Notes under the pieces: generated by a model
Databases searched by the model: none
What the model was told of the DNA's origin: nothing
What the model saw: the letters and a program-made list of their open reading frames with translations, nothing else
Shown: positions 1 to 10,300 of the stretch, piece after piece
How the letters are laid out: each line of letters begins with the position of its first letter
Numbering within the stretch: the first letter of the stretch is position 1
Made by a program: the position numbers and the translations under genes
Origin: Candidatus Halocynthiibacter alkanivorans
GTDB taxonomy: Bacteria > Pseudomonadota > Alphaproteobacteria > Rhodobacterales > Rhodobacteraceae
Direction: 5' to 3'
NCBI RefSeq assembly: GCF_003333265.1
Contig: NZ_QOLB01000037.1
Coordinates: forward strand, 1 to 41,641
Length of the DNA: 41,641 nt

Positions 1-465
1 ACACCTGCAGGTGTCATCCGTCACGCCAGGCCGGCCTTTTTCGCTACGCCCCCCTGGCGTCATCTGCCGCTCCAGGCCCGCCACTTGCGTTCTGCTGCCA
101 GCCTAACACCGCAACCCTGGCGCCAAAGCCCTGCCACCTGCCCGCCATCCCCCGGCTGCAACTGGCACTTCCGCCGCCGGCAGATGCTCCCGCCCGTCAA
201 AGTCAGGCGGCGCCTGCCCTTTCCCGTTGGGCCGCGCAGCTTGCTATGCAAGCTGCAGAGACGGGTTTATCCGGCGCCGGCAGCCTCCACGCCATCGGCT
301 GCATCACTGGCTGCATCAACGCCAGCGTCGCCGTCAACCCAAAACGCCACCACCACGTTGTCTGGCGCCGCTTCAGTCACCGGGTTTTCCGCCAGGCCAG
401 GCGCGGCTCGCGACTGTGTCCGCCGCCGCCCTCAGAGCGGCGCTGCAGCTGGCCCGCGCCAACAA
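1..465. other. Non-coding, palindrome-rich stretch downstream of rnj
   Basis: I see no convincing gene here. The frames that stay open on either strand are short, arginine/proline or alanine rich, and lack ribosome-binding sites. The stretch is dense in inverted repeats: a perfect 14-base palindrome at 1-14, an 8-base inverted repeat (23-30 with 53-60), a 9-base-arm hairpin at 236-256 and a 10-base palindrome at 271-280. A short acidic, alanine-rich minus-strand frame (267-380, possible GTG start) could be a gene remnant but is too weak to call. Confidence 0.6.
236..256. repeat. Perfect hairpin, 9-base arms and 3-base loop
   Basis: GCAGCTTGC and GCAAGCTGC flank a TAT loop. There is no T-run on either side, so it does not look like an intrinsic terminator. 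It lies beyond the rnj terminator, so its role is unknown. An extragenic palindromic element or a protein-binding site are possibilities. Confidence 0.6.
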
Positions 466-492
466 AAAAGGCCACACCCCGGGGGCGTGGCC
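463..492 (-). terminator. Rho-independent terminator of the nuo-birA-coaX-rnj unit
   Basis: Read on the minus strand, a GC-rich stem with GGCCAC/GTGGCC arms (470-492) is followed by a run of six T residues (464-469). It starts about 50 bases past the rnj stop codon. It is the first clear intrinsic terminator met when reading down from nuoA, so it probably closes the whole long transcript. A shorter T-run on the other side (493-496) could give weak activity on the plus strand. Confidence 0.85.
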
Positions 493-542
493 TTTTCCAA
501 GCGACTGCGAACATCAACAGCCGCTGATTTTGCGTCGAAGTC

Positions 543-2213
543 TTACGCAACCAGACGGCTGATAATGATGGTGACTTCCGGCTTTTTGCCGATCTCGTCA
601 TTGCCGCTCTTGCGCAGGATGCGTTTGATCGCTTCATGCATTTTGTCATCGTCGCGCAGCACTTTACGGTCCGCCCGCATCAGCCACTGATTGACATCGC
701 CTTCCAGCACTTCGACCAGCGGCGCGCGGGAAATACCGGTCTCCGGCAGCCCCATCAGCTCGCACCAGCTTTCGCCCAGCGGTTTGTCATCCTCGTCGAT
801 GATGATAGTGCAGGTGACATGTCCGTTCAGTGCCATGCGGATCCGGTCCCGCACCACCCCGTCAAGTGCGCCAATCTGCACGCGACCATCCAGATAGGTG
901 CGTCCGGTTTCGACAAATTCAACGATCTTGGCGGTCTCGCCGCTCAGATCCAGCATGGTGCCGTTGGGCGCGATCACGCCCTCAAACCCATGTTCCGCAC
1001 CCAGTTTCACATGTTCGCGCAGATGGCGGTGTTCGCCATGCATCGGCACCAGGATCTGTGGCTGAACCACCGCATGCATTGCCGCCAGATCGGGCCGGTT
1101 GGCGTGGCCGGATACGTGATACAACCCGCTGGGATCATCCACCACATCCACCCCCATTTCAGAAAACGCGTTCTGAATGCGGCTGACAGATTTTTCATTG
1201 CCCGGGATGGTTTTGGAGGAGAACAGGAACGTATCGCCCTGCTTCAGCTTCAGACCGAGGTATTTGCCGCGCGACAGCTGTGCAGTGGCAGCACGGCGTT
1301 CGCCCTGCGACCCGGTGGTCAGCAGCATCACCTGGTTGCGCGGCAGTTTGGCCGCTTCTTCCGGGCTGATGGTTTTGGGGAACTCGGCCAATACGCCGGT
1401 TTCCAGACCCGCGGTCACCATCTTGCGCATCGCACGGCCCAGCAGCACCACGGAGCGTCCCGCCATCGAACCGGCAGTTGCCAGCGTTTTGACCCGTGCA
1501 ATGTTGGAGGCAAATGTGGTCGCCGCCACCATGCCGGGCTGATTGGAAATCAGCTCCACGGTGGCGTCAATGATGTCGGCCTCGGAGCGGCCGGGGTTGG
1601 GCGAAAACACGTTGGTTGAGTCACAGACCAGCGCTTTTACGCCACCTTTGGACACCTCGGCCCAAAGTTCCGGATCATAGGCTTCGCCGACACCCGGGTT
1701 CAGGTCCAGTTTGAAATCGCCGGTGTGGAGCACGCGGCCCGCCGGGCTGTCGATGATCAAAGCCGAGCTTTCCGGGATCGAATGGCTGATCGGCAGGAAG
1801 CTGACCTCAAACGGCCCCACTTCTACCGTTTCCGGATACGCGCCAACGGTCTTGATCATCATCTCATCATGGCCGCGCTCTTCAAACTTGAGGCGTGCCA
1901 GATGAGCAGTGAATGTACGGGCATAGATCGGCACGTTCAGACGTGGGAACAGATGGCCGATGCCACCAATATGGTCCTCATGCGCGTGGGTGATGAAAAT
2001 CGCATCAAGCCGGTCCACCCGCTTGGTGATCCAGTCCACATCGGCCATGATCAGGTCAACCCCGGGGCTGCCGTCCATTTCCGGAAAAGTCACCCCAAGA
2101 TCGACGAGGATGAAACGTTCTTTGCCCTTAGGGCCATAGCCATAAACATAGCAGTTCATGCCAATTTCGCCGGCGCCGCCCAGCGGCAGATAGATCAAAC
2201 GTGCGCTGCTCAT
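543..2213 (-). CDS. rnj: Ribonuclease J (beta-CASP metallo-beta-lactamase RNase)
   Basis: Cytoplasmic 5'-to-3' exonuclease and endonuclease of the RNase J family, acting in rRNA maturation and mRNA turnover. At 556 residues it is the usual length. The zinc-binding motif HAHEDH is at residues 76-81, followed by a HTGDFKLD motif, the beta-CASP segment with VCDSTN, and GHANRPDL and VPMHGEHRHL motifs near residues 370-400. The ATG overlaps the coaX stop by four bases (ATGA), implying translational coupling. It is the last gene before the terminator at 463-492, so it is probably expressed at least partly with complex I. The family call is firm; exact substrates cannot be seen. Confidence 0.95.
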   Translation of the reverse strand: MSSARLIYLPLGGAGEIGMNCYVYGYGPKGKERFILVDLGVTFPEMDGSPGVDLIMADVDWITKRVDRLDAIFITHAHEDHIGGIGHLFPRLNVPIYARTFTAHLARLKFEERGHDEMMIKTVGAYPETVEVGPFEVSFLPISHSIPESSALIIDSPAGRVLHTGDFKLDLNPGVGEAYDPELWAEVSKGGVKALVCDSTNVFSPNPGRSEADIIDATVELISNQPGMVAATTFASNIARVKTLATAGSMAGRSVVLLGRAMRKMVTAGLETGVLAEFPKTISPEEAAKLPRNQVMLLTTGSQGERRAATAQLSRGKYLGLKLKQGDTFLFSSKTIPGNEKSVSRIQNAFSEMGVDVVDDPSGLYHVSGHANRPDLAAMHAVVQPQILVPMHGEHRHLREHVKLGAEHGFEGVIAPNGTMLDLSGETAKIVEFVETGRTYLDGRVQIGALDGVVRDRIRMALNGHVTCTIIIDEDDKPLGESWCELMGLPETGISRAPLVEVLEGDVNQWLMRADRKVLRDDDKMHEAIKRILRKSGNDEIGKKPEVTIIISRLVA

Positions 2214-2989
2214 GTGCTGCCCGTATCCTTGTTGTATTGGTGAATGACGATCAGACCATGCATGGTCAGAAACTCGTCGAAATGGTCAAACAGGGTATCG
2301 CCCTGTTGAAACAATGGCGCAAGCCCGCCAGTGGCAATAACTTTCATCGGACGCACATATTCCGCCTTTATCCGGTCGCAAATGCCGCGCACGAGGCCAA
2401 CATAGCCCCAGAACACGCCAGACTGCATGCAATCCACCGTATTGGTGCCGATCACTTTCTGAGTTTTGCGCACATCCACATGTGGCAAAGCGGCGGCGGC
2501 CTCATGCAGCGCCTGCAGCGACAGGTTCACCCCCGGCGCAATCACGCCACCGATATAAGCGCCGTCTTCGGCCACAACGTCAAAGGTGGTCGCGGTGCCA
2601 AAATCGACCACAATCACATCGCCGCCATAACGGTCAAAAGCGGCGGCGGTGTTCACCAGCCGGTCAGGCCCGACCGTGGTACCCTCGTCCACCCGCGGAT
2701 TGGTTGGCAAAGCGCATTCGGCATTGCCCACCACCAGCGGCCGGCAATTGAAATACCGATCACACATCACCCGCAGGTTAAACACCACCCGGGGCACGGT
2801 GGAGGAAATCACCACCTCAGTAATGCCGGCGTCGATCTTGTGCACACTCATCAGCGTCACCAGCCAGACGTAATACTGATCGCCGGTGCGGGTGTGCTCG
2901 CTTGAAGTGCGCCAGGTGGCAATGAAATCTTTGCCGTCCCAGATCGAAAACACCGTATTGGTATTGCCGCAGTCAATTGCCAGAAGCAT
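2210..2989 (-). CDS. coaX: Type III pantothenate kinase
   Basis: Catalyses ATP-dependent phosphorylation of pantothenate, the first step of coenzyme A synthesis. The 259-residue product opens with the acetate-kinase-fold phosphate loop DCGNTNT (residues 6-12). GPDR at 107-110 and DFGTATTFD at 129-137 match the substrate and metal-binding motifs of the CoaX family. It lies 12 bases after birA and overlaps rnj by four bases. CoaX enzymes are known to be poorly inhibited by CoA, unlike CoaA. No CoaA-type gene is in this window. The neighbour order birA-coaX-rnj behind nuoN is one I associate with Rhodobacterales. Confidence 0.95.
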   Translation of the reverse strand: MLLAIDCGNTNTVFSIWDGKDFIATWRTSSEHTRTGDQYYVWLVTLMSVHKIDAGITEVVISSTVPRVVFNLRVMCDRYFNCRPLVVGNAECALPTNPRVDEGTTVGPDRLVNTAAAFDRYGGDVIVVDFGTATTFDVVAEDGAYIGGVIAPGVNLSLQALHEAAAALPHVDVRKTQKVIGTNTVDCMQSGVFWGYVGLVRGICDRIKAEYVRPMKVIATGGLAPLFQQGDTLFDHFDEFLTMHGLIVIHQYNKDTGST

Positions 2990-3001
2990 CAGCTGCCCCC
3001 T

Positions 3002-3763
3002 TCAGAAAAAAACTTCCGCCGCCGGGATCACCAGGCGGCCTTTTGCCGTAGATAGAACAAGATTGCCCCCGGCGTCTATGGTTTCGAATGTACCGTGATG
3101 TTCGTCCCGCATGGTGCGGGCCCGGATCACCTCGCCCAGACGCGCCGCGCGCGCCAGCCAGGCGTTGCGGACCGGCTCAAACCCATAGGTCACAAACTGC
3201 GCTTCCCAGCGGGCATAGGCCGGCGCCAGAAGATCCAGAAATTGCTCGGGCGTCAGCCGCACCCCGGTGGCACTTGCCAGGGACACTGGTGCTGTTGCGT
3301 CTTTTTCCAGGGTTTCAGGCCTGGGGGCGTGCAGCAGGTTAACCCCGATGCCAATGGCTACATGGCTGACTTTGCCGCCGCTGAAGCCGCTGCTTTCCAG
3401 CAGGATGCCAGCGACCTTGCCGCCGTTCAACAACACATCATTGGGCCATTTTAACGCAAAGGCCTGCTCGCGGCCGGTGGCGGCGACAAAAGCCTCATGC
3501 AGCGCCAGTGCCGCGACAAAACTGCGCAAAGCCACCTGGTCGGGTGCCTCTTCGGGCCGCATCACCAGGGTGGCGGCAAAATTGCCCTCCGGGTCGTTCC
3601 ACACCCGGCCGCGCCGGCCCCGCCCTGCGGTCTGACGCAGGCCAAGAATCCACTCCGGACCAGCAAGAGAGGCCGCAACGCGTGCGGCCTCTGCATTGGT
3701 ACTGTCGATTTCAGGCAAGACCCTGCGGCCTACGCCATGGGGCCAGTCAGCGGACAAGAGCAT
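3002..3763 (-). CDS. birA: Biotin--[acetyl-CoA-carboxylase] ligase
   Basis: Makes biotinyl-5'-AMP and transfers biotin to the lysine of carboxyl-carrier domains. Visible motifs are the biotinyl-AMP loop GRGRRGR (about residues 48-54) and the catalytic-core segment [20 protein letters not shown]. There is no N-terminal winged-helix domain, so this is the monofunctional enzyme rather than the E. coli bifunctional repressor. The chosen ATG (3763) gives 253 residues and overlaps the end of nuoN by 17 bases. A GTG ten codons upstream (3793) is in frame and possible. A likely substrate encoded nearby is MccA (25313-27265). A BirA-like gene at the 3' end of the complex I cluster is also known in Paracoccus. 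Confidence 0.93.
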   Translation of the reverse strand: MLLSADWPHGVGRRVLPEIDSTNAEAARVAASLAGPEWILGLRQTAGRGRRGRVWNDPEGNFAATLVMRPEEAPDQVALRSFVAALALHEAFVAATGREQAFALKWPNDVLLNGGKVAGILLESSGFSGGKVSHVAIGIGVNLLHAPRPETLEKDATAPVSLASATGVRLTPEQFLDLLAPAYARWEAQFVTYGFEPVRNAWLARAARLGEVIRARTMRDEHHGTFETIDAGGNLVLSTAKGRLVIPAAEVFF

Positions 3764-5183
3764 CCGCCGCCGCAGCAGCCATCCCTTCAACACCGAACAT
3801 GTTGATAATGCCCAGCAGCATCACCGCAGCGGAGCCCATCAGGAACACCCAGTTCACGGTGCTGATGCCACTGTCCAGCGCGTCTGTTTCTTCGCCGAAA
3901 TACATGAAATAGACGATACGCAGGTAATAGAATGCTGAAATCACCGAAGCAATCACACCCAGAACCGCCAGCCAGATCAGATCGGCCGAGACCGCCGCAT
4001 CCAGCACGCTCAGCTTGCCAAAGAAACCCAGCATCGGCGGCACACCGGCCAGGCTGAACATCAGGACCAGCACCGCCATCGCCTTCAGAGGCTCAGCCCG
4101 GGCATACTGGTTCAGCGCGTTGATATCTGTCACCGGCTGACCATCACGCTCCATCGACAGGATAAAGGCAAAGGTGCCGATGTTCATGGTGACGTAAATC
4201 ACCACGTAAATCAGCATCGCCTGTACGCCGCCGGTGGTGCCGGCCGCCAGCCCCATCAGTGCAAACCCCATGTGGGAGATCGACGAATAAGCCATCAGAC
4301 GTTTGATGTTGCGCTGACCGATCGCCGCAATGGCGCCAAGGAACATCGAAGCGACTGCAAGCACCGCAATCACCTGGCTCCACTGGTCTACAACGCCACC
4401 AAAGGCGTCAAACATCAGCCGCGCGAACAGCGCCAGCGCTGCCACTTTTGGCGCGGTGGCAAAAAACGCGGTGACCGGTGTGGGCGAGCCCTCATAAACG
4501 TCCGGTGTCCACATGTGGAACGGCACGGCAGAGACTTTGAATGCCAGACCGGTGATCATGAACACCAGACCAAACAGCAGCCCGATGCTGGCTTCATCGC
4601 CCGCCGCTTCCAGAATGCCGGAGAACAGCGTGGTGCCGGCAAAACCATAGGTCAGCGAAGCACCGTACAGCAACATGCCCGAGCTCAGCGCACCAAGCAC
4701 GAAATACTTCAGGCCAGCCTCTGTGGAACGGGCCGAGTCCCGGTTCAGTGACGCCACGACATAAAGCGCCAGAGACTGCAGCTCCAGCCCCATATAGAGC
4801 CCCATCAGGTCGCCAGCAGACACCATCATCATCATGCCAACAACCGACAATGTCACCAGCAGCGGATATTCAAAGCGCAGCAGGTTGCGTTTCAGCAGGA
4901 AGGACTGGCCCATCAGCAGTACTGCCGCAGCCGACCACAGAATGGTGACCTTAGCATAACGCGCGAATGCATCGTCATTGAACATGCCGTCAAACGCGGT
5001 GCGGGAGCCCGCGCTCGAGGAGGCAATCCAGAGCCCCAGTACCACCATCACAGCAGCGCTCATCGCCACCATCAGCGGCGCCGTTTTGTCCTTGCCGGTG
5101 AAGACGCCGAACAACAGCGCCCCCATGGAATAGATCGCCAGAACGACCTCAGGAAGAACAATGGAGAAATCAGCGGAATTCAT
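3747..5183 (-). CDS. nuoN: NADH-quinone oxidoreductase subunit N
   Basis: Antiporter-like membrane subunit of complex I (Nqo14/ND2 homologue) forming one proton channel of the membrane arm. The 478-residue protein is almost entirely hydrophobic, with about 14 predicted helices. It carries the family's lysine-bearing segment [15 protein letters not shown] and a [11 protein letters not shown] stretch with the conserved glutamate region. It starts 11 bases after nuoM and overlaps birA at its end. Length and order (L-M-N) are standard. Confidence 0.97.
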   Translation of the reverse strand: MNSADFSIVLPEVVLAIYSMGALLFGVFTGKDKTAPLMVAMSAAVMVVLGLWIASSSAGSRTAFDGMFNDDAFARYAKVTILWSAAAVLLMGQSFLLKRNLLRFEYPLLVTLSVVGMMMMVSAGDLMGLYMGLELQSLALYVVASLNRDSARSTEAGLKYFVLGALSSGMLLYGASLTYGFAGTTLFSGILEAAGDEASIGLLFGLVFMITGLAFKVSAVPFHMWTPDVYEGSPTPVTAFFATAPKVAALALFARLMFDAFGGVVDQWSQVIAVLAVASMFLGAIAAIGQRNIKRLMAYSSISHMGFALMGLAAGTTGGVQAMLIYVVIYVTMNIGTFAFILSMERDGQPVTDINALNQYARAEPLKAMAVLVLMFSLAGVPPMLGFFGKLSVLDAAVSADLIWLAVLGVIASVISAFYYLRIVYFMYFGEETDALDSGISTVNWVFLMGSAAVMLLGIINMFGVEGMAAAAADALVR

Positions 5184-5194
5184 GTTCTCACCTC

Positions 5195-6733
5195 TTAGTG
5201 GCTGCTGGCCTGCGCCACCACATCAAGTGGCTGCGCGGCGGCGTAATTGGATACCAGTGCTTCAACGGAAGGGCTGATAATGTCGAGAACCAGGCTGGGG
5301 TAAATGCCCAGGATCAGGGTGGCCGCCACCAGCGGTGCCATGATCCAGCGTTCCCGCATGGTCATATCGGAAATGGTCTTCAGGCTTTCTTTGATCAGAT
5401 CGCCGAACACCACGCGCCGGTACAGGTACAGCGCATAAGCCGCCGAAAAGATCACCCCGGAGGTGGCAATCATCGCCACCCAGGTGTTGACCTGGAAAAT
5501 ACCGACGAGCGTCAGGAATTCCCCGACAAAACCAGAGGTGCCCGGCAGGCCCACATTGGCCATGGTGAAGAACATGAACACCAGCGCATAGGCCGGCATC
5601 CGGTTCACCAGACCACCATAGGCTTCGATCTCACGGGTGTGCATGCGCTCATAGATCACCCCAACCGCCAGAAACAAGGCGCCGGAGATAAAGCCGTGGC
5701 TGATCATCTGGAAAATCGCCCCGTCCACACCTTGCTGGTTGGCCGAGAAAATCCCCATGGTGACAAACCCCATATGCGCGACGGAAGAATAAGCGATCAG
5801 CTTTTTCATATCCTGCTGCACCAGCGCCACCAGCGAGGTGTAGACAATCGCAATCGCACTCAGCCACAGAACCATCGGTCCGAACACTTCGGATCCGACC
5901 GGGAACATCGGCAGGCTGAAGCGCAGGAAGCCGTAGCCGCCCATTTTCAGCAGGATCGCCGCCAGTACCACAGAACCGCCGGTTGGCGCCTGTACGTGGG
6001 CATCGGGCAACCAGGTGTGCACCGGCCACATGGGTATCTTGACCGCAAAAGAGGCAAAGAACGCCAGGAACAACAGCCCCTGCAACCCGCCACCAATGCT
6101 GATGCCCAGCACTTCCAGCGGACCGGAAGCGAATTCGTGGTTCATCAGTGCTGCGATGTCGGTGGTGCCCGCATCAATATACATGGCGATGATCGCCACC
6201 AGCATCAGCACCGAACCAAGGAAGGTGTAGAGGAAGAACTTGAACGAAGCATAGACCCGGTTGGCGCCGCCCCAGATGCCGATGATCAGGAACATCGGGA
6301 TCAGACCGGCTTCAAAGAACAGGTAGAACAGGATCAGGTCCAGCGCGCTGAACACACCAATCATCAGTGTTTCAAGCAGCAGGAAGGCGATCATGTAATC
6401 TTTGACGCGCTTGTCCACATTCCACGACGCCAGGATGACCAGCGGCATCAGGAAGGTGGTCAACATGACGAACAGAACCGAAATCCCGTCGACGCCCATG
6501 CGGTAGTTCAGCCCCATGATCCAGCTGCGGTTCTCAACGAACTGAAAGCCGGTGTCCTGAGGGTCAAACTGCGCAATCACAAACAGCGACAGCAGGAAGG
6601 TGACCGAAGTGGCAAATAAGGCCACGTATTTGGCGTTCTTCTTGGCGGCTTCATCATTGCCGCGCAGAAAGACTGCCATGACCAGCGCCGCCACAGTGGG
6701 CAGGAAGGTGATAATAGAAAGCAGGTTATCCAT
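5195..6733 (-). CDS. nuoM: NADH-quinone oxidoreductase subunit M
   Basis: Antiporter-like membrane subunit of complex I (Nqo13/ND4 homologue), a proton-pumping module in the inner membrane. The 512-residue length is normal. The key-lysine segment [16 protein letters not shown], the [15 protein letters not shown] loop and the [13 protein letters not shown] stretch with its conserved glutamate are all present. Its ATG shares one base with the nuoL stop (TAATG), indicating coupled translation. Confidence 0.97.
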   Translation of the reverse strand: MDNLLSIITFLPTVAALVMAVFLRGNDEAAKKNAKYVALFATSVTFLLSLFVIAQFDPQDTGFQFVENRSWIMGLNYRMGVDGISVLFVMLTTFLMPLVILASWNVDKRVKDYMIAFLLLETLMIGVFSALDLILFYLFFEAGLIPMFLIIGIWGGANRVYASFKFFLYTFLGSVLMLVAIIAMYIDAGTTDIAALMNHEFASGPLEVLGISIGGGLQGLLFLAFFASFAVKIPMWPVHTWLPDAHVQAPTGGSVVLAAILLKMGGYGFLRFSLPMFPVGSEVFGPMVLWLSAIAIVYTSLVALVQQDMKKLIAYSSVAHMGFVTMGIFSANQQGVDGAIFQMISHGFISGALFLAVGVIYERMHTREIEAYGGLVNRMPAYALVFMFFTMANVGLPGTSGFVGEFLTLVGIFQVNTWVAMIATSGVIFSAAYALYLYRRVVFGDLIKESLKTISDMTMRERWIMAPLVAATLILGIYPSLVLDIISPSVEALVSNYAAAQPLDVVAQASSH

Positions 6734-8868
6734 TACTCGACACCCCCGCCGATCGACATCCAGGTAATCAAGATCGCTATCCCTAAGACCATCGCAAATG
6801 CATAGTGAAACAGGTAGCCCGACTGTGCCCGGCCCGCCATGCGGGTCAGGTAGGGCACGACGCCCATAGCCAGGCCGTTGAGACCGCCGTCAATGGTTTT
6901 CTCGTCGCCCTGTTTCCACAGGAAACGACCCAGCGCCATTGCAGGACGGACAAAGATGACATCGAAGATCTCATCAAAGTACCACTTGTTCAGCAGGAAC
7001 AGGTAAAGTGGCTTTTGCGCTTCGGCCAGACGCCGCGGCCAGTCAGGACGGCGCATATAGAACATATACGCGGTGCCCAGGCCCAGCAGCATGGCAATAA
7101 ACGGTGACAGTTTTACCCAGTCCGCAACTTCATGGGCTTCTTCCAGCACCATGTTGTCAGCGCGCATATAGATCGCACCCTGAGGCGCCACCGCGCCTCC
7201 GGCCATCGCAACATTGTGCTCTGACATCGCAACCACGGTCTCTTCCGCATTGTGCTCGGAGGTGTCCGCGACTTCCGCCTCAGCTTCACCGCCATGGGAA
7301 GATCCGGCTGTTTCGCCGCCCTCGCCTTCAACAGCCGCGATATGCTCAGGCATGCCAAAGAACTCACGCGATTTTTCCACATCGCCAAAGAAGCTGCTGT
7401 AGAAAATAAAGCCGGAGAAAATCGCGCCCAGAGACAGCACACCCAAAGGCACCAGCATCGACATCGGGCTTTCATGCGCATGGTCATGCGTATGTTTGTC
7501 GCCCCGTGCTTCGCCAAAGAAGGTCATGAAGATCAGACGCCAGGAATAGAAACTGGTGAACAGAGCCGCGATGACCAGCATCCAGAACGCGTAATCCGAC
7601 ACCACATAGGCGCTCTCGATGATCGCGTCTTTCGAGAAGAAACCAGCAAAACCAATATAGGTGAACGGAATGCCGACACCGGTGATGGCGAGCGTACCGA
7701 TTACCATCGCCGCAAAGGTCAGCGGGATCTTTTTGCGCAGACCACCGTAGTTGCGCATGTCCTGCTCGTGATGCATCGCATGGATCACGGAACCGGCCCC
7801 AAGGAACAACAGCGCTTTAAAGAACGCATGTGTCAGCAGGTGGAACATCGCCGCGCCGTAAACACCGGCACCGGCTGCCACAAACATGTAACCCAGCTGG
7901 GAACATGTCGAATAGGCGATCACCCGTTTGATATCGTTCTGTACCAGACCGACTGATGCCGCAAACAGCGCCGTGGTCGCGCCAACGATGACGATAAAGT
8001 CTTTCGCGTAGGGGGCATATTCCATCAGCGGCGACATCCGCGCCACCAGGAACACACCCGCAGTCACCATGGTCGCAGCGTGGATCAGCGCCGACACAGG
8101 CGTCGGGCCTTCCATCGCGTCCGGCAACCAGGTGTGCAGGAACAGCTGTGCCGATTTGCCCATCGCGCCGATGAACAACAGCATCATCAGCAGATTGGCA
8201 GCATTCCACTCAGCCCACAGGAAACTGATCTGCGTTTCCGCCAGTTTTGGCGCCGCCGCAAACACGTCTTCCAGCCGGATGCTGTCGACCATGTAGAACA
8301 GACCAAAGATCCCCAGCGCAAAACCAAAATCCCCGACCCGGTTGACGATGAACGCTTTCATCGCCGCCGCGTTGGCGGACGGTTTTTTGAAGTAGAAGCC
8401 GATCAGAAGATAGGAGGCAACACCGACGCCTTCCCAGCCAAAGAACATCTGCACCAGGTTGTCGGACGTCACCAGCATCAGCATGGTGAAGGTAAAGAAC
8501 GACAGGTAAGCAAAGAAGCGTGCCCGGTAGGGTTCGTTGTCGCTGAAGTTCTCGTCATGGGCCATGTAGCCGATGGAATAGAGATGCACCAGGCTCGACA
8601 CCGTGGTCACAACCACCAGCATTGTCGCCGTCAGCCGGTCCATACGGATCGCCCAGTCAATCGACAGGCTGCCACTTTCAATCCAGCGGAACAGGGTGAT
8701 GGTGCGGGTCTCTGGCTCCAGCCAGATAAACACGATCCAGGACAGCAGCGCCGCCAGGAATAACAGCCCAACGGTCAGATACTGTGCCGGCTTCTCGCCA
8801 ATCACTTTCCAGCCAAACCCGGCCAGGATCGCACCCACAAGTGGTGCAAACAGAATGATGGTTTCCAT
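6733..8868 (-). CDS. nuoL: NADH-quinone oxidoreductase subunit L
   Basis: The largest antiporter-like subunit of complex I (Nqo12/ND5 homologue), at the distal end of the membrane arm, with the long lateral helix near its C-terminus. Conserved segments include [15 protein letters not shown], the [24 protein letters not shown] loop region and [17 protein letters not shown]. At 711 residues it is long for the family. Much of the extra length is a hydrophilic segment rich in Ala, Glu, Gly and His (coded by about 7165-7353) just before the [14 protein letters not shown] stretch, with SEHN occurring twice. It starts 6 bases after nuoK. Confidence 0.97.
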   Translation of the reverse strand: METIILFAPLVGAILAGFGWKVIGEKPAQYLTVGLLFLAALLSWIVFIWLEPETRTITLFRWIESGSLSIDWAIRMDRLTATMLVVVTTVSSLVHLYSIGYMAHDENFSDNEPYRARFFAYLSFFTFTMLMLVTSDNLVQMFFGWEGVGVASYLLIGFYFKKPSANAAAMKAFIVNRVGDFGFALGIFGLFYMVDSIRLEDVFAAAPKLAETQISFLWAEWNAANLLMMLLFIGAMGKSAQLFLHTWLPDAMEGPTPVSALIHAATMVTAGVFLVARMSPLMEYAPYAKDFIVIVGATTALFAASVGLVQNDIKRVIAYSTCSQLGYMFVAAGAGVYGAAMFHLLTHAFFKALLFLGAGSVIHAMHHEQDMRNYGGLRKKIPLTFAAMVIGTLAITGVGIPFTYIGFAGFFSKDAIIESAYVVSDYAFWMLVIAALFTSFYSWRLIFMTFFGEARGDKHTHDHAHESPMSMLVPLGVLSLGAIFSGFIFYSSFFGDVEKSREFFGMPEHIAAVEGEGGETAGSSHGGEAEAEVADTSEHNAEETVVAMSEHNVAMAGGAVAPQGAIYMRADNMVLEEAHEVADWVKLSPFIAMLLGLGTAYMFYMRRPDWPRRLAEAQKPLYLFLLNKWYFDEIFDVIFVRPAMALGRFLWKQGDEKTIDGGLNGLAMGVVPYLTRMAGRAQSGYLFHYAFAMVLGIAILITWMSIGGGVE

Positions 8869-8874
8869 GAACCC

Positions 8875-9180
8875 TTACCCTTTCATCACATTGACGTCTT
8901 CAACGTCAATGGTGCCGCGGTTGCGGAAGAAACTGACCAGGATCGCCAGACCGATCGCAGCTTCCGCTGCGGCCACTGTCAGTACGAACAGGGTGAAAAT
9001 CTGCCCGACCAGGTCGTTCAGAAAGCTCGAGAACGCAACCAGGTTGATGTTCACAGCAAGCAGCATCAGTTCGATCGACATCAGAATGATGATCACGTTT
9101 TTTCTGTTCAGGAATAACCCGAAGATGCCGATGACGAACAGCGCCGCCGCCACCGTCAGGTAATGTTCAAGTCCGACCAT
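8875..9180 (-). CDS. nuoK: NADH-quinone oxidoreductase subunit K
   Basis: Small three-helix membrane subunit (Nqo11/ND4L homologue) in the proton-translocation path between NuoJ/NuoA/NuoH and the antiporter subunits. The 101-residue length is standard. The buried acidic residues expected in helices 2 and 3 are visible in [10 protein letters not shown] and in [18 protein letters not shown] ribosome-binding sequence precedes the ATG. It follows a 101-base spacer after nuoJ, the longest gap in this operon. Confidence 0.97.
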   Translation of the reverse strand: MVGLEHYLTVAAALFVIGIFGLFLNRKNVIIILMSIELMLLAVNINLVAFSSFLNDLVGQIFTLFVLTVAAAEAAIGLAILVSFFRNRGTIDVEDVNVMKG

Positions 9181-9281
9181 GCGTCCCTCGTTTTCTGCCC
9201 CGCTTTTTGTGCCGGGCTACCGTCTATTTCGCCGGCCCCGCGGATCGTCCCGCAAAGCCAGTATTATTCTGCCGGGCGGGC

Positions 9282-9896
9282 TTAAAGCCCCTGCCCCGGT
9301 TTCACATCTTTAAGTTCCATCGCCTCGGCCGGATCACGATAGATCTGGGCCAGGATGTCCTGCCGTTTCACATTGGTACGGTGACGGATCGTCAGCACAA
9401 TCGCGCCCACCATCGCCACCAGCAGGATCAGGCCCGCAGACTGGAACAGGTAGATGTATTTGGTATAAAGCAGCTGCCCGATCGCGGCTGTGTTCTGCAC
9501 CTCTTTGATATCCGGGGTCACCGCCTGACGCTGGCCCATCGCCAGGTCAGAGCTTTCCCAGACACCAAAGCTCAGGCCCAGCTGCAACAGGATCACCACC
9601 CCGATGAGCAAAGCCAGCGGCACGTGTTTCGTCATCTCGCCCTTCAGCGCAGCAAAATCAACGTCCAGCATCATCACCACAAACAGGAACAACACCGCCA
9701 CCGCGCCGACATAAACGATCACCAGCAGCATGGCGACGAATTCAGCGCCCAGCAGCACGAACAGACCCGAGGCCGACAGGAAGCTCAGGATCAGCCACAA
9801 CACCGAATGAACGGGATTGCGCGCCACAACCGTGAACAGCCCGGCGGTCACCAGGGTCAGGGAAAATATGTAAAATGCGATATCTGCGACAGTCAC
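9282..9896 (-). CDS. nuoJ: NADH-quinone oxidoreductase subunit J
   Basis: Membrane subunit (Nqo10/ND6 homologue) with about five transmembrane helices, joining the quinone-site region to the antiporter modules. The 204-residue protein includes the conserved [28 protein letters not shown] region, in which the pi-bulge helix is expected. The start is GTG at 9896, overlapping the CMD-like gene's stop (GTGA). The C-terminal part after the last helix (from about residue 165) is hydrophilic. Confidence 0.96.
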   Translation of the reverse strand: MTVADIAFYIFSLTLVTAGLFTVVARNPVHSVLWLILSFLSASGLFVLLGAEFVAMLLVIVYVGAVAVLFLFVVMMLDVDFAALKGEMTKHVPLALLIGVVILLQLGLSFGVWESSDLAMGQRQAVTPDIKEVQNTAAIGQLLYTKYIYLFQSAGLILLVAMVGAIVLTIRHRTNVKRQDILAQIYRDPAEAMELKDVKPGQGL

Positions 9897-10300
9897 TTGC
9901 TGCCCTCCTCATTCTCGGCAAAGACCGCCTGAGCAAACTCAAGCGCCCGTGTCATGGCAGGCAGTCCGCCCAGCACCGACATCTGACAGATCGCTTCCGC
10001 GATCTCTTTCTCACTGGCCCCGGCCGCAAGCGCGTGGGAGACAGTGGATTTAAACATTGGTTCGGCCAGAGCCCCCATGACGGTCTGACCCGCCAACAGG
10101 CACAACAGCCGGGTTTTTGCGTCCAGCCCGGTGGGGTTGAACGCGGTCCCCCACATCATATCCATCATCTCTTTGGACATGGTGGGCACCAGCTTTTCAA
10201 ACCCTGCCGCGCTGAAAGTCTCCAGCGCAGGGTTGATGTCGCGGGCCATTTTCTGGCCCTGTTCCATCATCTGTTCAAAAAGTTTGGTGTAATCACTCAT
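9893..10300 (-). CDS. Carboxymuconolactone decarboxylase (CMD)-like protein in the nuo operon
   Basis: The 135-residue soluble protein has the CMD fold signature: a [15 protein letters not shown] segment (about residues 50-64), then hydrophobic helices and [11 protein letters not shown]. There is no CxxC pair, so it is not an AhpD-type peroxidase. By eye the histidine common in true gamma-CMD enzymes also seems to be replaced, so activity is doubtful. The gene overlaps nuoI and nuoJ by four bases on each side, so it is co-translated with complex I. An aromatic-degradation role is unlikely. A role in complex I assembly or redox chemistry is inference only. Confidence 0.85.
   Translation of the reverse strand: MSDYTKLFEQMMEQGQKMARDINPALETFSAAGFEKLVPTMSKEMMDMMWGTAFNPTGLDAKTRLLCLLAGQTVMGALAEPMFKSTVSHALAAGASEKEIAEAICQMSVLGGLPAMTRALEFAQAVFAENEEGSK

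Noticed and set aside
267-380. Short acidic, alanine-rich minus-strand frame after the rnj terminator
   Set aside because: Only 37 codons, GTG start without ribosome-binding site, partly made of direct repeats; could be a remnant but not supportable as a gene.
5198-6619. Long plus-strand open frame (473 codons) opposite nuoM
   Set aside because: It is the antisense shadow of a high-GC coding gene; the product is rich in His, Gln, Arg and Asp without domain resemblance, and nuoM is certain.
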